The notes under the pieces are model-generated. The model saw only the letters and a program-made list of their open reading frames with translations. It did not search any database and was not told the origin of the DNA. The position numbers and the translations under genes are program-made. A stretch of DNA of 15,979 nt from Bacteroides sp. CAG:709 (lineage in GTDB: Bacteria; Bacteroidota; Bacteroidia; Bacteroidales; UBA932), in the NCBI GenBank assembly GCA_000434935.1, contig FR882190.1, positions 57,245 through 73,223 of the forward strand, given 5' to 3'. Position 1 is the first letter of the stretch, and each line of letters starts with the position of its first letter. Positions 1 through 8,793 of this stretch are shown in pieces.

Positions 1-1213
1 TCTCTATCTGGCTCATGTCGGTGCGGCTGGTCACCACCAGCGCCGGCTTGCTGTCATAATGGAAATGCGGCACGTTCTCTATGGTATTGTACCCGATCTT
101 GTTGATTACGGCCTCATCCGGCTGCGGTACCTCACCTATTCTCGTCCGGTAATCGTCATCGAACACCGTATCCTTGTTTATGATGATGAGCTTGCCGAAA
201 TCATTGCCCGTAAGCTGCGAAATATCCGCCTGGAAGCCTGTGGCAATGATGGTTATATGTATCGTGTCGCCGCATTCCGGGTTGTCGTCCCAGATAAGTC
301 CGCGCTTCGACTTGTCCACCGTTCCGGTATATGAGGAAATCAATTTGCTTATTTCCCCGAGGTCCTCCATCGTGAGACCCTCATTGGTCTTTCCCACGGT
401 GATGTTGATGAGCAGGTTCTTGGCGGTCTTGAGGTCGAAATCATTGAGCAGAGGGGATTCCAGCGCCTCTTTCACGGCATTCTTGATTCTGTCCTTGCCC
501 GTTCCCGTGCCGCAGCCCATCAACGCCATTCCGCTGTTCTTCATCATCGTGATGACATCCTGGAAATCGACATTGATGTAACCCGGCTTCTTGATGATTT
601 CGATGATGCCCCTGACGGCGGTCGCGAGCACTTCGTCGGCTTTCGGCCATGCGTCCTGGAGCAGCATCTTGCCGAAGTATTCGTAGAGCTTCTGGTTGTT
701 GATTATCAGGAGACTGTCCACGTTTTTCTCCAGTTCGTGTATGCCGTCGCTGGCTTTCGCCAATGCCTGCCTTCCTTCTTCTTCGAACGGAATCGTCACC
801 ACGCCCACGGTCAGGATTCCGCGGTCCTTCGCCATCTTGGCGATGACAGGGGATGCTCCGGTTCCGGTTCCGCCGCCCAGACCCGCAGTGATGAACAGCA
901 TCTTGGTGCCGCAGTCCAGCACTTTCTCCGCGATTACATCCTGTGATTCCAATGCCGCGTTTCTGGCCTTGCCCGGTTTCGTGCCGGCTCCGAGTCCGTC
1001 GCCCAGGCTGATCTTCGTAGGGACATTGCTGCTCTGAAGTGCCTGTGAATCAGTGTTGCACACGATGAAACTGCACCCCTGGATATGCTGGTTGTACATG
1101 TAGGTCACGGCATTGCAGCCACCGCCTCCCACACCGATCACCTTGATGATGGAATTTTCCGGTGTCCAGTCGGACGGCGTAACGATATCTATGTTTGTCA
1201 ATATGTCTGTCAT
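1..1213 (-). CDS. ftsZ: Cell division protein FtsZ (tubulin-like GTPase), 3' end cut off by window edge
   Basis: FtsZ is the cytoplasmic GTPase that polymerises into the Z-ring and recruits the divisome. The minus-strand frame begins with ATG at 1213-1211 and stays open to base 1, giving 404 codons with no stop. Visible motifs are an N-terminal glycine-rich nucleotide-binding segment (GVGGGGCNAV, about residues 27-36), the tubulin signature GGGTGTG at 113-119, and the T7 synergy loop NVDFQD at about 214-219, which supplies catalytic acidic residues to the neighbouring subunit. The GTPase and C-terminal tubulin-fold domains are complete by about residue 330. The remainder looks like the start of the variable linker, and the conserved C-terminal peptide that should bind FtsA lies outside the window. 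The ATG overlaps the ftsA stop as ATGA, which suggests translational coupling and co-expression with its membrane anchor. Family identity is certain from the motifs and context. Confidence 0.98.
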   Translation of the reverse strand, partial: MTDILTNIDIVTPSDWTPENSIIKVIGVGGGGCNAVTYMYNQHIQGCSFIVCNTDSQALQSSNVPTKISLGDGLGAGTKPGKARNAALESQDVIAEKVLDCGTKMLFITAGLGGGTGTGASPVIAKMAKDRGILTVGVVTIPFEEEGRQALAKASDGIHELEKNVDSLLIINNQKLYEYFGKMLLQDAWPKADEVLATAVRGIIEIIKKPGYINVDFQDVITMMKNSGMALMGCGTGTGKDRIKNAVKEALESPLLNDFDLKTAKNLLINITVGKTNEGLTMEDLGEISKLISSYTGTVDKSKRGLIWDDNPECGDTIHITIIATGFQADISQLTGNDFGKLIIINKDTVFDDDYRTRIGEVPQPDEAVINKIGYNTIENVPHFHYDSKPALVVTSRTDMSQIE

Positions 1214-2667
1214 AATTTCTCGTCGTTCATTTCGTTGGTAGCATTCTCGTATACGTCATTGATGGCCTTGCCAGCCTTGCCCAGAATAGTCCAGATAAAT
1301 GGCCTCTTCTCTTTCTTTTTCTTCTCGGGTTCAGGCTTCTTCTTCGGCTCTTCTTTCGGCTCCTCGGCAGGTTCCTCTTTCGGTTCTTCCGGAACCTCTA
1401 CGGTTTCTTCGACTTCATCCGGTTCCTGTTCCGCAGGTTTCTCTATGCCCGGACTGGTGGCGCCGCCCTCATTCTCGATGCAGCAGTTCACATTGTCATC
1501 CCTGCCGCTGAGGATGAGACCCGCGATGGTCGCCGCATCCGTCCGCAGGATGTTCTCGGCACCTGCCGCCACGAACCCGTGACGCGGATAAGCCACGCGC
1601 ACATTGTACCCCGAAAGCTCCTTTATGTAATTCGCGATGTTCAGCATCTCCGAACCTCCGCCGGTTATGACAATGCCTTTGCGCAATTCGTTCGCAAGTC
1701 CGCTTTCCTGTATGTACCAGAGCATTGCGTCCAGGATTTCCTTCATCCTGGCAGTGATTATTTCCGCCAGATATGTCACCGGAATCTGCTTGTACGCGCT
1801 CATGTCCTCGGTCTCTATCTGTATGATTTTCTCGCCGAAATTCAGGAGCTTCTCCGGCATGCAGCCGCCGAATGCGACCTTGATGTTCTCCGCCATGTCT
1901 TCGGAAATGCCGCCTTCGTTCCTGATGTCACCGGTCACCGTGTTTCCTCCGAATGGAATGGCTCCGTATGCAGCAAGCACCTTCTTCGAGAAAATGCTGA
2001 CAGACGTGGTACCTGCACCCAAGTCAATGAGTGCCACGCCGTTGCTCTTTTCTTCCTCGGTCAGGACAGCCTTCGCGGTGGCGACAGGTGTGAAATATGT
2101 ACGGCATACCGCAATGCCCAGGTCGTTGAAAACCTTGGTCATGCTGGAAATCGGCCTCTTCGGTCCGATGAAGACCTTGAAATGTCCTGTAAGTTCCTCG
2201 CCGGTCATGCCGATGACGTCATTCTCGATGAGCTGGAAATAGTCACCTGTCGAGAATGACTGCGCGATCACCCCGTAAATCATTTCGGTCGAGTCGTTGT
2301 TCTGGTCCGATTCCTGGGCCAGCGACTTCAATGTGTCGATTTCCTCCTCGGAAATGCAATCATCCGGGTTGTTTCGCGGCAATGTCCCTGTGGCGTCCTG
2401 CTGCCTGATGAAGCAGCGGGGGAGTCCCGTCACTATCTGGCTGATTTTTATGTTCAGGTCCTTTTCCGCTTCATCAATGAGCCCTTTCAGGACTGCCTCC
2501 ACCTTGGTTACGCCGGCTATCGCGCTATGCAATATGCCCGCTGACGGAGCTGTCTTGTAGAACACTATCTGGGTGTTGTTCCCTTCTATTCTTGCGACAG
2601 CGAGAGCGGTCGTCTTCGTTCCGAAATCGACCGCAGCTACAAATCTCTCACTTGAATTTCCACTCAT
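1210..2667 (-). CDS. ftsA: Cell division protein FtsA (actin-like Z-ring membrane tether)
   Basis: FtsA is an actin/Hsp70-fold ATPase that binds the FtsZ C-terminal peptide and anchors the Z-ring to the inner membrane. The 485-residue product shows the actin-family phosphate motifs DFGTKTT (14-20) and IDLGAGTT (214-221) and the adenosine motif TGGG (335-338). After the globular part comes a Pro/Glu/Lys-rich linker (about 400-454), acidic first and strongly basic at the end. A C-terminal segment (455-485, beginning RPFIWTILGK) follows and looks like the amphipathic membrane-targeting helix expected of FtsA. I chose ATG at 2667, two bases after the ftsQ stop. A longer frame starting with TTG at 2682 would overlap ftsQ by 13 nt and adds only five residues. 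The stop overlaps the ftsZ start (ATGA). Confidence 0.97.
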   Translation of the reverse strand: MSGNSSERFVAAVDFGTKTTALAVARIEGNNTQIVFYKTAPSAGILHSAIAGVTKVEAVLKGLIDEAEKDLNIKISQIVTGLPRCFIRQQDATGTLPRNNPDDCISEEEIDTLKSLAQESDQNNDSTEMIYGVIAQSFSTGDYFQLIENDVIGMTGEELTGHFKVFIGPKRPISSMTKVFNDLGIAVCRTYFTPVATAKAVLTEEEKSNGVALIDLGAGTTSVSIFSKKVLAAYGAIPFGGNTVTGDIRNEGGISEDMAENIKVAFGGCMPEKLLNFGEKIIQIETEDMSAYKQIPVTYLAEIITARMKEILDAMLWYIQESGLANELRKGIVITGGGSEMLNIANYIKELSGYNVRVAYPRHGFVAAGAENILRTDAATIAGLILSGRDDNVNCCIENEGGATSPGIEKPAEQEPDEVEETVEVPEEPKEEPAEEPKEEPKKKPEPEKKKKEKRPFIWTILGKAGKAINDVYENATNEMNDEKL

Positions 2668-2669
2668 AT

Positions 2670-3458
2670 CTATTTTCTGCAAACTATCTGTCCGTCGAAG
2701 CTGACATTGACATAAGAATATGCGTCCTGTCCCTTCTCCGGTACGATGTATCTATAATAATTTTCAATTTTCGCGAATTTTTTCTCGAACTCTTCCGGCC
2801 TGCCCATGTAAAATTTCTCGCGCCCCTTTCTCGGGACAATGATTACGTGGCCGTTCCCATTGACATGGATCTGCGCTATCGCATCATCCCATCTGCGGTT
2901 CCTCGACAGGAAATCCACCAGGTCTAGAATGCCTCCGAGCCATTTTCTTTCGGCTGCGGTCGCCGGCGTTCCCTTGAATCCGCTCTTTATGTTCAGCGGA
3001 ATCGAACCGTCCACAATCGGCACCCTGGAAGTGTAGTTCTTCTGGAGAGGGAACAGATAGCCTTCTGAATCAGCATACCACCCGCCGCGTCCGGAAACTA
3101 GTCTTACTACAGGAACGCGCTGTGTGATAATGATATGCAGAATACCGTCCCGTGTGGTATAGGCCTCGCTCTTCAATATGGCGCTCTTCCCGTCCAGTAT
3201 TTCCTCTATCCTCGCCAGGTCGATTTCTTCCAGCCGTTTTCCCGAGCAGTTGCCATAGCCTCCGGCAATATATTCCTTCACGTCCCCGACCGTGACGAAG
3301 TTGAGGCCGTCCTGTTCCGCGATTTCCACCTTGATGCCGGAGCACGTGACCTCCTTGTACTCGGCTTTCGCTTTGTGGCCGAGTACTGCGAGCATCACTG
3401 TCGTCAGTGTAAATATCAGAACAGCAATGATATATTTCCAGATGCCTTTCAATTTCAT
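2670..3458 (-). CDS. ftsQ: Cell division protein FtsQ/DivIB
   Basis: This is a single-pass divisome scaffold whose periplasmic domain links early division proteins to the septal synthase. The 262-residue product has a short cytoplasmic N-terminus, one membrane segment at about residues 7-26, then a region fitting a POTRA domain (about 33-115), including a typical 'R+P+V' strand segment (QRVPVVRLV). A beta domain runs to the C-terminus. Primary sequence is weakly conserved in this family, so identity rests on size, topology, the POTRA-like pattern and position between murC and ftsA, which is the canonical place. The ATG shares one base with the murC stop (TAATG), implying coupled translation. 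FtsL and FtsQ are present here, but no FtsB-like gene is. Confidence 0.92.
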   Translation of the reverse strand: MKLKGIWKYIIAVLIFTLTTVMLAVLGHKAKAEYKEVTCSGIKVEIAEQDGLNFVTVGDVKEYIAGGYGNCSGKRLEEIDLARIEEILDGKSAILKSEAYTTRDGILHIIITQRVPVVRLVSGRGGWYADSEGYLFPLQKNYTSRVPIVDGSIPLNIKSGFKGTPATAAERKWLGGILDLVDFLSRNRRWDDAIAQIHVNGNGHVIIVPRKGREKFYMGRPEEFEKKFAKIENYYRYIVPEKGQDAYSYVNVSFDGQIVCRK

Positions 3459-4825
3459 TATTCGCCGACACGCTTCTTCAGCATGTCTTCTATAGGTTCA
3501 ATGAATCTGTCAATGTTGCCTGCACCGAATGTGACCAGCACGTCCACAGGCTCTTTCTCCAGGTAGCCCATGAGTTCCTCCTTCTTCAGCAGGACTTTCT
3601 CCGGAGCTGTGACCTTGTCGTAAATGATTTCCGATGTCACGCCCGGTATCGGTTCCTCGCGGGCAGGGTAGATGTCCAGAAGAATCAGTTTGTCCACCTT
3701 GCTCAGCGCCTCAGCGAATCCTTCCGCGAAATCCCTCGTCCTGGTGTAGAGGTGCGGCTGGAATATGGCCGTCAGTTTCCTGCCCGGGAAAATGTCCCTC
3801 ATGGAGCTGATTGCCGTCGCCAATTCCTTCGGATGATGTGCGTAATCGTCTATGTATGAAATCTTTTCGGTGTTCAGATGGATGTCCAGTCTGCGCTTCA
3901 CTCCCTGGAAAGTCCCTATGGCGTGCCTGATGGCCTCGGGATTTACGCCGTAGGTGAGGCAGATTGCCGCTGCCGCCACGCTGTTTTCGACATTGACCCA
4001 TCCCGGAGTCCCGCATTTCACGTTTTCTATCACGCCGCCGGGGTAGACAATGTCGAAGCTGAAGTAGCCGAGATTGTCCGGATGCGGATTCCTTGCGTAG
4101 AAATCGGCGCGGCTGTCATTGTAATGATATCTCAGGATTTTCGCCTTCGTGTCTTCCGCGGTGATGTCGAGTCCGAGCTTGGTGATGACCGTGCCGTGGA
4201 CCTGCGACGCGAATGCCTTGAAGGCTTCCAGCACGTGGCTGATGTCGCCGTAGATGTCCAGATGGTCGGCGTCAATTGCCGTGATGACAGCGATTTCCGG
4301 GTGCAGCTGGAGGAATGACCTGTCGAACTCGTCGGCTTCCGCCACGACCGCATTGCTGTGGCTCATAAGCAGATTCGTGCCATAGTTCTTCGAAATTCCG
4401 CCCAGGAATGCCGAGCAGCCTCCGCCGCTTTCCGTCAGAATATGTGCTGTCAATGTACTTGTGGTGGTCTTGCCATGTGTTCCGGCTACGGCCAGACAGC
4501 GCTCGCCGTCAGTGATTTCTCCGAGTATCTTGGAGCGTTTCAATACCTTGTAGCCATGCTCCTGAACATAGACGAGCTCGCCCATGTCGTGCGGAATCGC
4601 CGGGGTGTAGACCACGAGAGTGTTTTCTACATCTTTCGGGATGAAGTCGACGTTGTCCTCGTAGTGTACGTCAATGCCTTGCTTCTGGAGCGTGTCCGTC
4701 AGTTCGGATTCCGTCTTGTCATATCCGGAGACATTCAGTCCCTTGAATTTGAAGTATCTGGCAATCGCGCTCATGCCGATGCCGCCTATACCTATGAAGT
4801 ATACGTTCTTATATGTAGTTGCCAT
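3458..4825 (-). CDS. murC: UDP-N-acetylmuramate--L-alanine ligase MurC
   Basis: MurC is a cytoplasmic ATP-dependent ligase that adds the first stem residue, normally L-Ala, to UDP-MurNAc. The 455-residue protein has the usual three Mur ligase domains. These are an N-terminal Rossmann-type UDP-binding domain with GIGGIGM (12-18), a central ATPase domain with P-loop AGTHGKTTTS (about 114-123) and the Mg-site region around DADHLDIYGD, and a C-terminal domain with the ADP-side DDYAHHP segment. The GTHGKTT form of the P-loop is the MurC/Mpl type. Mpl is less likely given the length and the position directly after murG. ATG at 4825 lies two bases after the murG stop. There is no clear Shine-Dalgarno, so coupling to murG is likely. 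Confidence 0.98.
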   Translation of the reverse strand: MATTYKNVYFIGIGGIGMSAIARYFKFKGLNVSGYDKTESELTDTLQKQGIDVHYEDNVDFIPKDVENTLVVYTPAIPHDMGELVYVQEHGYKVLKRSKILGEITDGERCLAVAGTHGKTTTSTLTAHILTESGGGCSAFLGGISKNYGTNLLMSHSNAVVAEADEFDRSFLQLHPEIAVITAIDADHLDIYGDISHVLEAFKAFASQVHGTVITKLGLDITAEDTKAKILRYHYNDSRADFYARNPHPDNLGYFSFDIVYPGGVIENVKCGTPGWVNVENSVAAAAICLTYGVNPEAIRHAIGTFQGVKRRLDIHLNTEKISYIDDYAHHPKELATAISSMRDIFPGRKLTAIFQPHLYTRTRDFAEGFAEALSKVDKLILLDIYPAREEPIPGVTSEIIYDKVTAPEKVLLKKEELMGYLEKEPVDVLVTFGAGNIDRFIEPIEDMLKKRVGE

Positions 4826-4827
4826 CT

Positions 4828-5988
4828 TTACTGTTTTTCAATCAATTTATATGCATATTCCGCAATGTCTCCTGCTGCATTGGTCAATGCCAGCTTCGCA
4901 ATGTTCTTCTGCATTGACTCCAGACGTTCATTGTCATTGACAAGACTTATGGCGGCGGCGAGCAGTTTCTCCGGGGCCTCGGCGTCCTTTACGAGCATTG
5001 CCGCGTCCTTCCTTACGAGCGCCATCGCGTTGTGCGTCTGGTGGTCTTCCGCGACGTTCGGCGACGGTACGAAAACGGCGGCCTTGTGCGCTGCGCAGAG
5101 TTCCGAAACCGTGCTTGCGCCCGACCTGGAAATCACTACGTCAGCCATCGCGTAGGCCAGGTCCATCCTGCCGATGAAATCGCTGTAGTGTATGAATTTC
5201 AATGTGTTGCCGCCGAGTCCTTCGGCATTTGCCTTCGCCATGAATTCATCGGTGCCGGCCTTGTAGTACTTCCCGCACTGCCACAGGATTTCGATGTTTT
5301 CTCCGCCCGGACATCCGTCCCCGATCCATTTTTTCATGGCCTTGTTCAATGTCCCGCTGCCGAGACTTCCGCCGGTGACCAGAATATGACGTTTGTCGTC
5401 TGCAAGTCCGTAGTATTCAATGCCTTCCTTGCGCATTTCCGGTGTGGCAGGGACAATTTCCTTCCTTATCGGGTTTCCGGTCATCACAATTTTGTCTGCC
5501 GGGAAGAACCGTTCCATGCCTTCGTATGCCACGCAGATGCATTCCGCCTTCTTGCCGAGAATCTTGTTGGTGAGGCCCGCAAATCCGTTCTGCTCCTGTA
5601 TCAATGTCGGGATTCCCTTGCGTTCGGCAGCCCACAGAAGGGGAGCGCTCGCATATCCTCCCACGCCGATTGCGATGTCCGGCTTGAACTCGCTTATCAG
5701 CTTGCCCGCCATGCGTATGCTCTTCAATACCTTGAACGGGGCTTTGAGGTCGTTGATGATATTGTGGAGATTCAGCTGGCGCTGCAGTCCGACAATCGGC
5801 AGGCCTACGATCTTGTAGCCCGCTGCCGGTACCTTTTCCATCTCCATCTTGCCTTCAGCGCCCACGAACAGGATTTCGCTGTCGGGGTTGAGTTCCTTCA
5901 TCTTGTTCGCAATGGATATGGCCGGAAAGATGTGTCCTCCCGTCCCGCCTCCGCTTATGATGATTCTCAATGCTTTGTGCTTTTCCAT
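4828..5988 (-). CDS. murG: Lipid II synthase MurG (UDP-GlcNAc:lipid I GlcNAc transferase)
   Basis: MurG is a GT-B fold glycosyltransferase on the cytoplasmic face of the membrane that adds GlcNAc to lipid I, making lipid II. The 386-residue protein has the N-terminal glycine loop GGGTGGHIFPA (13-23), which contacts the lipid-linked acceptor and diphosphate. It also has the first-domain GVGGYAS (108-114), the inter-domain loop TGGSLGSGTLN (205-215), and the donor-binding SRSGASTVSE (287-296), whose terminal Glu is expected to bind the GlcNAc ribose. Length is slightly above the roughly 355-residue E. coli enzyme. ATG at 5988 follows the ftsW stop by 12 nt of AT-rich sequence with no Shine-Dalgarno, a common pattern in Bacteroidota. 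Confidence 0.98.
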   Translation of the reverse strand: MEKHKALRIIISGGGTGGHIFPAISIANKMKELNPDSEILFVGAEGKMEMEKVPAAGYKIVGLPIVGLQRQLNLHNIINDLKAPFKVLKSIRMAGKLISEFKPDIAIGVGGYASAPLLWAAERKGIPTLIQEQNGFAGLTNKILGKKAECICVAYEGMERFFPADKIVMTGNPIRKEIVPATPEMRKEGIEYYGLADDKRHILVTGGSLGSGTLNKAMKKWIGDGCPGGENIEILWQCGKYYKAGTDEFMAKANAEGLGGNTLKFIHYSDFIGRMDLAYAMADVVISRSGASTVSELCAAHKAAVFVPSPNVAEDHQTHNAMALVRKDAAMLVKDAEAPEKLLAAAISLVNDNERLESMQKNIAKLALTNAAGDIAEYAYKLIEKQ

Positions 5989-6000
5989 AATAATATCATT

Positions 6001-7380
6001 TTACTGGATTTCGCTGCTTTCTAGCTGGTCCAGATCGTCCAGGCCGTCCTTGATTTCATCTTCCGTGACGAAAATCGGAGCGGCGGCGGCTGTTTCCTGC
6101 TCGATTTTCTTCTGTGCCATCTTGCTGACTGACAACAATACGCCGAAAACGAGGCTGAATGCCAGGAATGATGAGTTTCCGTGGCTTATCATCGGCAGTG
6201 TCTGGCCTGTCAGCGGGAACAAATCCACATTGATGAGAATATGCATCAATGCTTGTCCCGATACGAGCAGAACCAGTCCGGCAATCATTGTCTTGGCGTA
6301 GTGGTTGTCGCAGTTCCTGACTATTATCGAGCCTCTGGCGAGGAGGCTTCCGTACAATATCAGTATCACCAGGGCGCCGATCATGCCGTATTCTTCGACA
6401 ATGAAGCTGAAGATATAGTCCTCATACATGACGGAGACCACATATCTCTGGGTGCTGTTGCCCGGTCCCTTTCCGAAGAATCCGCCTTCGCTTACGGCTA
6501 CTTTCGCGCTGACCGGCTGCATGGTCTCGTCCAGAATTTTCTGAAATTTGAGTGTGCCGGGCTTTTCGGCATGGAGACGTTCCAGAGGGTCAGCCGATGC
6601 CAGCTGAACGCGGTGCACGATTAGTTCGAGTCGTCCGAATACTTTGCCGTCGCTGATCTTGTAAACGCTGAAGATTAAACCTACGCACACGATTCCCAGA
6701 AGCAGCATGTATATGATGTATTTGAGGTCAAGTCCGCCGACCAATGCCGTCACCACCATGACGAGTCCTATGAACATGGCGCTGGAGTTGCTTCCGAGTG
6801 CGATGAGCAATGTGATGATGGCGATAGGGAAGAGGACATAGAAGCAGACCTTGGCTTCTTTCTTCGCCATGAATTCCAGGTGAGGTTTCTTCGCAAGCTT
6901 GTCGGCCAATGGGGTCCTGTTGGTCTTCAATGCGTCCATGGCCCAGGCTATGTACATGACCATGAATACTTTGACGAACTCGAAGACATGCAGCTGGAAT
7001 CCGAAGACGCTGATGCACCGCCAGGCCTGGTTGATGTTCACGGGCCTGAAAAACGGTATCTTGGTGAAGTGGGACGCCAGAAATGCCAGCAACAGGAACG
7101 ACAAGACGAAGAGCCCTTGCGAGAAGAACCGGAAGATGCCGATCTTGCCGATTTTGCACAATCCTGCGATTATTCCCAGGCCGACGGCTGCCATGAGGAT
7201 TTGTTCCATGGCAAACGACAGCCTTGAACTCTTCTGCTGTATCGCCAGCAGGGAGGTCGAGGATGAAACTGCCAGAATCGAGAATATGATGAGCAAGAAG
7301 ACAATCATCCAGATGATCTTGTCTCCTTCCAGCGTGTCCAGCATATTCCAGAATCCGGTTTTCTTCGCTTTTGTGCTCAT
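6001..7380 (-). CDS. ftsW: Septal peptidoglycan polymerase FtsW (SEDS family)
   Basis: FtsW is a polytopic SEDS glycosyltransferase that polymerises lipid II at the septum together with its partner transpeptidase FtsI. The 459-residue protein has about ten hydrophobic segments between residues 22 and 422. It shows the conserved acidic/lysine pair in the FEFVKV segment (133-138), the periplasmic loop SEGGFFGKGPGNSTQ, and YEDYIF (319-324), whose Asp321 lines up with the catalytic Asp of SEDS proteins (E. coli FtsW D297). The signature TGQTLPMISHGNSS ends in GNSS where many homologues have GGSS. The C-terminal tail (about 423-459) is cytoplasmic and acidic. RodA is less likely given the dcw context. 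ATG at 7380 has AGGAGA six or so bases upstream, overlapping the murD stop. Confidence 0.97.
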   Translation of the reverse strand: MSTKAKKTGFWNMLDTLEGDKIIWMIVFLLIIFSILAVSSSTSLLAIQQKSSRLSFAMEQILMAAVGLGIIAGLCKIGKIGIFRFFSQGLFVLSFLLLAFLASHFTKIPFFRPVNINQAWRCISVFGFQLHVFEFVKVFMVMYIAWAMDALKTNRTPLADKLAKKPHLEFMAKKEAKVCFYVLFPIAIITLLIALGSNSSAMFIGLVMVVTALVGGLDLKYIIYMLLLGIVCVGLIFSVYKISDGKVFGRLELIVHRVQLASADPLERLHAEKPGTLKFQKILDETMQPVSAKVAVSEGGFFGKGPGNSTQRYVVSVMYEDYIFSFIVEEYGMIGALVILILYGSLLARGSIIVRNCDNHYAKTMIAGLVLLVSGQALMHILINVDLFPLTGQTLPMISHGNSSFLAFSLVFGVLLSVSKMAQKKIEQETAAAAPIFVTEDEIKDGLDDLDQLESSEIQ

Positions 7381-7389
7381 ATTTGTCTC

Positions 7390-8739
7390 CTAGAGGTTTC
7401 TTACGGCTGCCTTGAATTGCTCTCCGCGGTCTTCGTAACATTTGAAGAGGTCGAAGCTTGCACAGCAAGGGCTGAGCAGCACGACATCGCCGTCTTTTGC
7501 AAATGCCGCAGATGCTTTCACTGCTTCTTCAGCCGAGAGCGTATCTTTCATGTTTTCCTTTCCTACAATGCTTTCGAATGCTTCGTGTATCTTCTTGTTG
7601 TCCACGCCAAGGCATACGATAGCCTTTACTTTTTCTTTTACGAGGTCGTTCATGACGCTGTAGTCATTGCCCTTGTCGGTTCCGCCTACGATCCACACGA
7701 CCGGCTTGGTCTGGCATTCCAGCGCGTACCAGGCAGCGTCGACATTGGTCGCCTTGGAATCATTGATATAAAGTACTCCTCCGACGCTGAGAACCGGTTC
7801 GAGCCTGTGTTCGATAGGCTGGAAGGTCTCAAGTGAGTTGCGGATGACGGCGTTGTCGATGCCGCTGGCTTTGGCCGCGAGGGCTGCCGCCATGGAGTTG
7901 TAGATGTTGTGCTTGCCGCCGAGTGCGAGTTCTTTAAGGTAGATGTCGCATTCGTCCTGGTCGTATTTCACGATGATCTTGTCGTCTTCGAGGTATGCGC
8001 CCTGCTCGACCTTGTCTTTCTGTGTGAAAGGGAGTTTCTTGGCTTCCATCACGATCTTGTCGAGGTGGTTGATGGTGATTTCGTCATCTGAGTCGAAGAT
8101 GAAGCAGTCTTCCGGACGGAGGTTCCTGGCGATTCTGAATTTCGCTTTCACGTAGTTTTCCATCTCGTAGCCGTAGCGGTCGAGGTGGTCCGGGGTAATG
8201 TTCGTGATTATGGCGATGTCCGGTCGGAAGTCGTAGCAGTTGTCCAGCTGGAAGCTGCTGATTTCCAATACGTAATAGTCGAAATGCTCCGTAGCGACCT
8301 GGTATGCGTAGCTCTTTCCGATGTTGCCGCCGAGTCCCACGTTGAGGCCTGCTTCTTTCAGAAGATAGTATATCAATGATGTCGTGGTGGTCTTGCCGTT
8401 GCTTCCGGTTATGCAGATTTTCTTCGCATTGTCATAACGTCCTGCGAATTCGATTTCTGATATGATGTGTATGCCGTTCGCTTCTATTTTCTGTATCATC
8501 GGGGCTGTGGACGGGATGCCAGGGCTCTTGATGATTTCGTCCGCGTTCAGTATAAGTTCTTCAGTATGATGCCCTTCTTCGTATGGAATGTCCCATTTTT
8601 TCAGGAGTGCAGCGTGTTCTGCGGCGATTTCTCCTCTGTCAGAAAGAAAAACGTCGAATCCTTTCACTTTCGCGAGGACAGCAGCGCCCGCGCCGCTTTC
8701 GCCTCCGCCAAGTACAACTATTCGCTTGTTTTTGTTCAT
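7390..8739 (-). CDS. murD: UDP-N-acetylmuramoyl-L-alanine--D-glutamate ligase MurD
   Basis: MurD is the cytoplasmic ATP-dependent ligase that adds D-Glu, the second stem residue. The 449-residue product has an N-terminal Rossmann-like domain (VVLGGGESG, about 8-16), KSPGIP (71-76), the P-loop ITGSNGKTTTT (110-120), and EISSFQLD plus TPDHLDRYG in the central domain. A lysine that would be carbamylated sits in the KAKFRI segment. INDSKATN and the C-terminal SPCCASFDLF segment complete the MurD-type ending, since SPxxASxD is characteristic of MurD. The ATG at 8739 is preceded by a very A-rich stretch and no Shine-Dalgarno. The 54-nt gap from the mraY stop is one of only two sizeable gaps in the cluster. 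I see no clear promoter in it. Confidence 0.98.
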   Translation of the reverse strand: MNKNKRIVVLGGGESGAGAAVLAKVKGFDVFLSDRGEIAAEHAALLKKWDIPYEEGHHTEELILNADEIIKSPGIPSTAPMIQKIEANGIHIISEIEFAGRYDNAKKICITGSNGKTTTTSLIYYLLKEAGLNVGLGGNIGKSYAYQVATEHFDYYVLEISSFQLDNCYDFRPDIAIITNITPDHLDRYGYEMENYVKAKFRIARNLRPEDCFIFDSDDEITINHLDKIVMEAKKLPFTQKDKVEQGAYLEDDKIIVKYDQDECDIYLKELALGGKHNIYNSMAAALAAKASGIDNAVIRNSLETFQPIEHRLEPVLSVGGVLYINDSKATNVDAAWYALECQTKPVVWIVGGTDKGNDYSVMNDLVKEKVKAIVCLGVDNKKIHEAFESIVGKENMKDTLSAEEAVKASAAFAKDGDVVLLSPCCASFDLFKCYEDRGEQFKAAVRNL

Positions 8740-8793
8740 CTTGTATTTTTTTTATTCTGTTGCTGTTGTTTACACTTTGTTCGAGGGTGGGTG

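Noticed and set aside
5032..6024. Long plus-strand frame (330 codons) opposite murG
   Set aside because: murG is certain from its motifs. The antisense frame reflects codon bias and has no family features.
8740..8793. Promoter or terminator in the mraY-murD gap
   Set aside because: There is no TAnnTTTG element and no stable hairpin. The A-rich tract before murD fits a non-Shine-Dalgarno ribosome entry region.
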